Assembly: GCA_030248215.1 (NCBI GenBank)
Contig: JASANG010001467.1
Location: 186,001-250,000 of the forward strand
Direction of reading: 5' to 3'
Length of the DNA stretch: 64,000 nucleotides
Source: Enoplolaimus lenunculus
Taxonomy: Eukaryota > Nematoda > Enoplea > Enoplida > Thoracostomopsidae
Shown here: piece after piece, positions 58,701 through 64,000 of the stretch
Layout: every line of letters begins with the position of its first letter
Position numbering within the stretch: position 1 is the first letter of the stretch
The notes under the pieces: model-generated
The model's database searches: none
Seen by the model: the letters and a program-made list of their open reading frames with translations, nothing else
What the model was told of the DNA's origin: nothing
Program-made: the position numbers and the translations under genes

Positions 58701-59631
58701 CAAAGATTTTTTTATTTCAGGATGCTGTTGAAAATTTGTAAAAACAGCAACCTTTAAGTGGCCGAGCATTTTCTTGTTCCACACCTCAGGTATATCTTTC
58801 ACAGCTTGCATTATTTCAAAGCATTTGCGCTATGAAAATGTCTGCAGTATTACATTGTATAACTCCAGCCTTCGGTAAATAACGCTTTTTGTGCCTTGAT
58901 ATATTGTTGCTCTTTGCGATACTTAATCCCGTTCATTCTCATTGGAGCAGCATGAAAGTTAGAAAGGCCGCTCCAACCACTATTAAATAACACCAACACT
59001 GTTGTTTGGTCATCTCCACTTAGAACGTATCTCTCAAGTGGTACCGTTTGTCCTTTTGTGTTCTTGATCTCTGAATCCATGGTTGCTCAAAGTTGAAAAT
59101 TTGCCGATGATTGACGAAAACACTTTCAGCAACTCCTTTTATACCTGCGAACGACGATGATGACTCATCATTTGTATATGCTGAGTCGCTGCTCATACAA
59201 TTTTAAGAATGATCTATATTTGTCAAAAACGCTCAATACCCACTAAACAAATGAACATTTTGTGTGAACTGTTGGTAACAGCTCCAACTATTGCATTTTG
59301 TGCAAACTGTTGATAACAGTTCCAACTGTGGCATTTTGTGCTAGAACCCCATTTTTATGTTACTCTCCCCGTTTACTAAAATAACAATGGTTTGGAATTT
59401 CTCATTGAAAATTCATTTTGATGAATGGGTGCACTGTTCATGTTCTCTTTCAATTTGATTTTTTCAAGTTTTAAGTTTGTTTAAACTTTCCTATAATGAC
59501 ACTTGCTGTTGTCAGGATGTCCGATCGGAATGCCGTGATATTGAAACTAATGTTCGCAGTTTGCAGTTGTTGCTGCAACAAATACACCATGAAGACGGTT
59601 TAGATTTAAGTGAGCAGGATTCATTTCTAAG
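55716..59631 (+). CDS. Two exons of an unrecognised coiled-coil protein gene, cut off at the A-rich tract
   Basis: Exon 55716-55799 (ATG, 28 codons, ending CAAGAG|GTAAGC) and exon 59516-59631 (acceptor GCTGTTGTCAG) join in phase 0. The product begins MCKVKSEAISEIFRDIENN and continues with DIETNVRSLQLLLQQ; acidic-amphipathic heptads suggest a coiled coil of the kind seen in small complex subunits. I do not recognise the family. The second exon runs directly into the 305-bp A-rich tract, so the rest of the gene is missing. The first exon is mirrored in the right arm near 61775-61860 with small differences. Intervening minus-strand frames would all lie in its 3.7-kb intron. Confidence 0.4.
56286..56564 (-). 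CDS. Small basic protein, 92 residues, unrecognised
   Basis: A Gly/Val/Ala/Pro-rich N-terminal half (GGVHGTLARFSVPAAARYLA) followed by a very basic half (KLKRRK, RRTKLARKRLLK). This two-part plan recalls small core or minor capsid proteins of Polinton-like elements and adenoviruses, but that is style, not homology I can show. The acidic-free tail would bind nucleic acid. Confidence 0.35.
   Translation of the reverse strand: MEHIAFQRGYELGGVHGTLARFSVPAAARYLAPHVLSGVTDTVAPELSSKLKRRKLGDENKKPTSPSEDSGWQKSRRTKLARKRLLKILAKV
56797..57009 (-). CDS. Short acidic frame, 70 residues, unrecognised
   Basis: Acidic, Ser/Asp/Glu-rich body (SDDEDRYSAGVNDVDDG) with a short hydrophobic end. The mirrored copy at 60566-60778 is nearly identical. 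No domain recognised; may be chance. Confidence 0.25.
   Translation of the reverse strand: MKIVSRDGATKSDDEDRYSAGVNDVDDGLNALRQRTTSGPNSAEETKYSETGDQNYINSIRMLLLNVLLF
57037..57216 (-). CDS. Cys-rich open stretch, 59 codons, no ATG at its start
   Basis: Five cysteines in a C-x2-C-x8-C-x3-C-x5-C pattern (CWECSSKNPMVCRYGC), then AHHNGC and a helical end (ADVIEMFFHEAVINLG). It looks like a zinc-binding tail, of the sort that ends some transposases, without matching a family I know. Too short for the supplied frame list and possibly part of a larger, lost frame. Confidence 0.3.
   Translation of the reverse strand, partial: PKQRLKYANCWECSSKNPMVCRYGCAHHNGCQMNKADVIEMFFHEAVINLGYKACMQIS
57338..57664 (-). 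CDS. Basic protein, 108 residues, unrecognised
   Basis: Hydrophilic, Lys/Arg-rich, predicted helical (NYNRKKLLKQNLSLVL, LEFLRGKQAFKNLL). It begins 4 nt after the end of the preceding frame. Part of the right arm (59984-60238) encodes the same residues. A TATAAAAA box overlaps its stop codon. No family recognised. Confidence 0.35.
   Translation of the reverse strand: MVTSYNNIVHHSLGVTLQEAFSSRLRLSNYNRKKLLKQNLSLVLTWQIRLEFLRGKQAFKNLLSKTGQTNYMRLCKDVGVVHPRINYTYNTAELQTLSQKHLHGATRV
57668..57982 (-). CDS. Protein of 104 residues, unrecognised
   Basis: Mixed helical composition (SRKTLVELIRNKFSQTVADA, GTVFRDTFEIFSELHRI). Lies in the palindrome spacer, so unlike its neighbour it has no mirrored copy in the window. 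It ends 3 nt before the next start, a spacing typical of viral or bacterial genes, unusual for this animal genome. Confidence 0.35.
   Translation of the reverse strand: MITIVIISRKTLVELIRNKFSQTVADAFSAILERSRSAPEIVRSGYGTVFRDTFEIFSELHRIKPSGSTARIKQTIRNAFFEHCVEKNLKYCSYTHKLPYIDAL
58629..59080 (-). pseudogene. NADAR-domain gene remnant, broken
   Basis: Two separate open blocks carry NADAR (YbiA/DUF1768-like) signatures: 58850-59080 with SGWSGLSNFHAAPMRMNGIK and EQQYIKAQKA, and 58629-58811 with W-N-K-K-M, FTNFQQHPEIKKSLLDTEKA and the domain's final block in altered form. NADAR proteins act on ADP-ribose-type or riboflavin-pathway N-glycosides; they occur in bacteria, animals, phages and giant viruses. 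The first block starts with an ATG about 55 nt after a TATAAAAGG box. It may be a virus-like passenger or a host gene; as it stands it does not read through as one frame. Confidence 0.6.
59135..59143 (-). promoter_or_regulatory. TATA box upstream of the NADAR remnant
   Basis: TATAAAAGG on the minus strand, 55 nt before the ATG at 59080, in otherwise mixed-composition sequence. Confidence 0.45.
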
Positions 59632-59936
<305 letters not shown>

Positions 59937-59939
59937 TTG

Positions 59940-62900
59940 ACCATAGTCTCGGAGTTACTCTACAAGAAGCCTTTTCAAGCAGATTGCGTTTGAGCAATTA
60001 CAACAGAAAGAAACTTTTGAAACAAAACCTAAGTTTAGTTTTGACTTGGCAGATCAGGTTAGAATTTCTTCGGGGAAAGCAAGCTTTCAAAAATCTACTG
60101 AGCAAAACTGGACAAACGAACTATATGAGATTGTGCAAAGATGTAGGGGTTGTCCACCCACGTATAAATTATACCTATAATACAGCTGAGTTGCAAACAC
60201 TTTCACAAAAACATCTTCATGGCGCAACAAGAGTATAAAAACAAGTGCAGTGAACCACTTCATTTTGCACTTTGTTCAGCAAACATGTTGTTTCATATTT
60301 AATGAAAACATTAACAGTGATTTTCAACAACTTCGGTTTTCTGATCAAGATATTTTAACCGAAACAACGGCTTAAGTATGCAAACTGTTGGGAATGCAGC
60401 AGTAAAAATCCAATGGTGTGTCGATATGGTTGTGCACACCATAACGGGTGCCAAATGAACAAAGTTGATGTGATCGAAATGTTCTTTCACGAGGCGGTCA
60501 TCAACTTAGGTTACAAGGCATGTATGCAAATTAGCTAACCCGTAAGGCGAACCATAATTAAACGGTTGAAAATAGTTTCGCGCGACGGCGCTACGAAGAG
60601 CGATGATGAAGACCGCTATAGCGCTGGTGTGAACGATGTTGACGATGGCCTGAATGTGCTTGGTCAACGCACAACATCTGGTCCAAATAGTGCTGAAGAA
60701 ACGAAATACAGTGAGACAGGTGATCAAAATCATATAAATAGTATCCGCATGCTACTGTTAAATGTTTTACTGTTTTAACTTTATTATCTTGTTAAGAAAT
60801 GCTCTCCTCAATGTACAAAAAACAAAAATTTTCACGTCTACACTACGTTCCATTGGATCGCAGTACTGTAACTAGCATAAAAATTTAAATAAAAACGGAA
60901 AACAACCTTTTATCTCCATTTGAAAATGGTGGTTATGTTATTGTTTGTAGAACTTCACTTTCGAAAAGCAAGTAAAAGTAAAAACTTATCTCTAAAGGGG
61001 AACATTAGCAATGGAACATATTGCTTTTTAGACGGGGTTAGGAACTGGTTGGTTCCATGGTACGTTGCCCGATTTTGAGTGCCTGCTGCAGCACGGTACT
61101 TAGCTCCACATGTGCTTAGTGGTGTTACTCATACTGTAGCACCAGAGCTCAGTTCCAAACTTAAGCGGCGCAAAGTTGGGAGACGAGAACAAGAAACCAA
61201 CGTCGCCTTCTGAAGATAGTGGTTGGCAAAAGTCTAGGAGAACAAAGCTCAGCCCTTAAAAGGTTGCTAAAAATCTTGGGCAAAAGTTATAGCAGCAGAC
61301 TTAACTGTTCATGCGCTGCATAACAATCAAACAGGATGTGGCGTTAAGCAAAATACGCAGAAACAGCAGCGGCGACGCGGTAAAATTTGTAAGAAAAAGC
61401 TGAGCTCATCTGATTGCTGAAAAGGTCAAGGACAAAGCAAAGGCATGTAGATAGAGACTCAAAATAGGTAAACGAAAACCTCATGTTTTTCGTCTGACAT
61501 TTTTGTCTACTGGCATGACGAAACCTATATAAAACCTTTGTTTCTCTGAATACAAATATCGACTAATTTCAAATAGATATCCCCAAGACAGTGCTTGGGG
61601 ATACACTAGACCTGAGCAACAGCGTAAACGACTTTTTATTCCCGGAGACGAAGAGAATTTTCTGGATCCAGTATTTTACTTGAAATAAACGTTTGATCTG
61701 TATCGAACGGCAGAATGTCTGTCGGAGATACGCTCTCTTACACATGAGCTAACAGCAATATATTTTGGCGCAGTGTGAGGTTACCTCTTGCAACATAAAA
61801 ACGGCATTTTGCATTGTTCTAGATATCACGGAAAATTTTCTTGAAATAACTTCGGATTTCACTTTGCACATTCTCGGTGATGCAGCCTCGCAGATTTGAA
61901 TTAAAATCAAATTTATGTTTTAGAGAGCATAAATTAATACATATAACTGTACAGATGGTCTATAATGAAACAAAACCAAACCTATTGTTGCACTGTGGCA
62001 CCCCGAACAATATACCCGAAATTGTGCGGTGCTTGCATAACAAAAACGGCTGTTACATTTAGGGCAGGGTACAACCGGATGTCTGCCTCCGGCTCCGGCA
62101 GAAAATCGGCCACCGGCTCCCGTAGACGTCTGGCGTTCAGGCAATTTTGGAGTAAGATTTTCTTCATAATTTCTAAAAATTGCACACACGTTTAAAGAAT
62201 TTCCGGAATTTCGCAGAACATAAAAGTGAAAACCAGACTTAACAAATATATTGCAAATATCGGTGAAATTAATGAATTAAACATCATTTTGACTACCTAA
62301 TTTCGCCCCATTCGGCAAGTTTCGTTGACCTTCGGCCTCAGTATCTTTCACCTCCGATTGCCTCCTATTCTAGGGCTTTAACTCTAGAATAAACATAGTA
62401 CAAAGCCTAAAATAAGTGCTAATCTTGAGCTTTAGCAGTCTGAAATCTCATCCTACGTTATTAGAAATGCGCGAGCAAACGGGACGCCCTTAAAAATAAC
62501 ATGAGACATAGAAACAGACAGACGCCTATCGCCACAAGAAGAATCTCTCCGACTACACCGTGGCCAAGGTTGCGCTGCTCACATACAGTGTATCATTTTA
62601 TTGACCCATGTACGAGTTTAAAGGCGTCCAGGTTACTGGTGGGCCCATAAAAAAGTAGGTTTATATTGTGGATTACGTTTTTAGCTTAGGCTTAAAGTTA
62701 GACATTTTGTAAATGTTAGGCTTCGCTCAGAAATACGCTTAATCTACTGTTACGCCCCTTAAATAACAGTGGCCATTGTCCCATTCGCTCACTCCGTTGA
62801 TAAGACAAATAATATTACTATAAATGAACCAAAACTTTACTGCCAAATGGTTAGCACCAATAGTTCACAATTTTATAAATATCGAATAAGTAAATTGAAA

Positions 62901-64000
62901 TATTTTTCTTGGCTTATTCTAATAAGTTGGATACTCATTTTAAAACCACTTACTCTAGCTATGACACCAAACACTAAATGTTACATGCTTGGAGAACAGT
63001 ATGCAACAGGGCAGGACAATTTGGTCGCAGTTGGAACCAGTGGTAAACCAAATTTTGCTAAAAAGCAGGTAACGCAACCGGATGAATACCCCAAAGCCGG
63101 AAAATAATACTTTTTACCGAAAAATTCATTTTAACGCTATTTCATCGTTTTAATGCTAAACGCACCATTAAGAATCCCAAAATCCTGAAACAAATCAGTA
63201 CGTAGAAAGACATGATAAATTATGGAGTGGTTGCACTCTGCTACAAAGATCCCATCTGTCTTTGTCATTGCAATAACCTACAAAATAACATCAAGAATTC
63301 TATTTTTATTTTTTAAACATCTTTTTGACAAACTTCAACAATAAGATTGCAGCTTTCAAAAATTGCAATAAGTCATAACAAACTTAATTAAAGCACAACT
63401 TTCAAACAAATACAAAAAATTCACTACCGAAAAAGAACCTTTTTTTGGAAAGTTGTTAGGCATTTGCAATTACACCCTGAACAGGCAGGGTGTAACCGGA
63501 TATTCTGTTTCCGTTATAGAAATAACGGAAATTATGTCATTTTGCATCCAAAGTTAGTTCAAAATCACGTTTATGTCTGGCGATTTTTTATTAAAGATAT
63601 GCTGTGATTGTTCTAAATGAATTACGAAATTCAATCAAAATCTTAAAAATTTCCATGCATTCGGATTTTTTCATTAAAATTTTAGAAAGTCCGGTGAACA
63701 GTTTGCAAATTTAGATTGCGTTCGCAGAAAAACAAAACATTCTTTGAAATTTTTCTACCGCAATATCCGTTTTTGTTTCCGTTATGTGGACCACTATCTG
63801 TTTCCGTTTCCGATGTTTTTACTATTTTGTTTACACCCTGCTAACAGGTACATATCAAGTTTGATGACTATATTTAAAGAAATCAACTTTAATATAAACT
63901 GAATCACGTTGATAAAATTTGTACGTTGCAGGCAGGTCAAATTCGAACTCGCTTTCCGTTTCCGTTTCCGTTATTTTACTATCCTTTACACCTTGCTAAC
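59940..64000 (-). repeat. Right arm of the giant inverted repeat, reaching the window edge
   Basis: Reverse complement of 53577-57635. Near-identical next to the hinge (59940-60780), with more small substitutions and 1-base length changes further out (61000-61900). It repeats the frames at 57338 and 56797 (as 59984-60238 and 60566-60778), the MITEs M, A and H (62596-62772, about 63065-63245, 63486-63840) and exon 55716. Because it ends exactly at the window edge, its true length is unknown. Confidence 0.95.

Larger units (their letters stand above)
56286..59143 (-). other. Compact set of small intronless frames, possible virus-like (Polinton/DNA-virus type) fossil
   Basis: Six short frames follow one another on the minus strand with little space and no introns, starting behind a TATAAAAGG box (59143-59135) and including a NADAR-domain remnant and a small basic protein resembling minor capsid or core proteins in style. 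No polymerase, integrase or major capsid gene is visible, so the virus-like reading is tentative. If correct it is a broken remnant. Its distal half lies in the left palindrome arm and is repeated in the right arm. Confidence 0.3.

Noticed and set aside
61920-62195. Frames of 67-89 codons in the right arm
   Set aside because: Mirror of MITE family G sequence at 55290-55526.

Overview
The window is nuclear DNA of an invertebrate animal. Genes are split by short GT-AG introns, the AT-rich non-coding DNA is packed with short inverted-repeat transposons (MITEs), and the recognisable genes are standard animal genes. I lean towards a tunicate-like or similar compact invertebrate genome, but nothing here fixes the species. 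The TTAGGC-like hexamers that might suggest a nematode sit inside a dispersed MITE and are not telomeres.

Layout. 1-1 kb (+): 3' end of a Cys-loop (GABA-A/glycine-type) receptor subunit gene. 3.2-4.0 kb (-): one unrecognised 238-codon reading frame. 4-21 kb: no recognised gene; MITEs, a 9-bp and an 18-bp minisatellite, a foldback element and a (TA)n tract. 21.4-35.2 kb (-): a CNNM (ancient conserved domain/cyclin M) magnesium-transport gene whose 14 exons I could place with matching splice phases, from signal peptide to a long low-complexity tail. Its 5.7-kb third intron is a graveyard of small elements. 36.2-47.2 kb (-): a young, whole-looking Ty3/gypsy LTR element with 997-bp LTRs, a GTGTG target duplication, a 2130-codon gag-pol ending in a PHD finger, and a second, membrane-anchored reading frame behind pol. 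47.9-48.8 kb (+): TIMM10, two exons. 50.8-53.6 kb (+): METTL5, five exons, its last exon tail partly duplicated in tandem. 53.6-64 kb: a giant inverted repeat (arms of about 4.06 kb, 2.3-kb spacer) that holds two exons of an unrecognised coiled-coil gene, a compact set of small intronless minus-strand reading frames with a NADAR-domain remnant, and a 305-bp A-rich tract at the hinge.

The host genes do unrelated jobs: inhibitory neurotransmission, Mg2+ handling at the plasma membrane, mitochondrial intermembrane-space chaperoning, and 18S rRNA m6A methylation. CNNM and TIMM10 are divergent neighbours, and the LTR element landed in the gap between their starts, which without it would be about 1.7 kb. 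The two observations most worth checking are the palindrome at the right edge, which may be a long-read foldback artefact and not genome structure, and the PHD-finger gypsy element.
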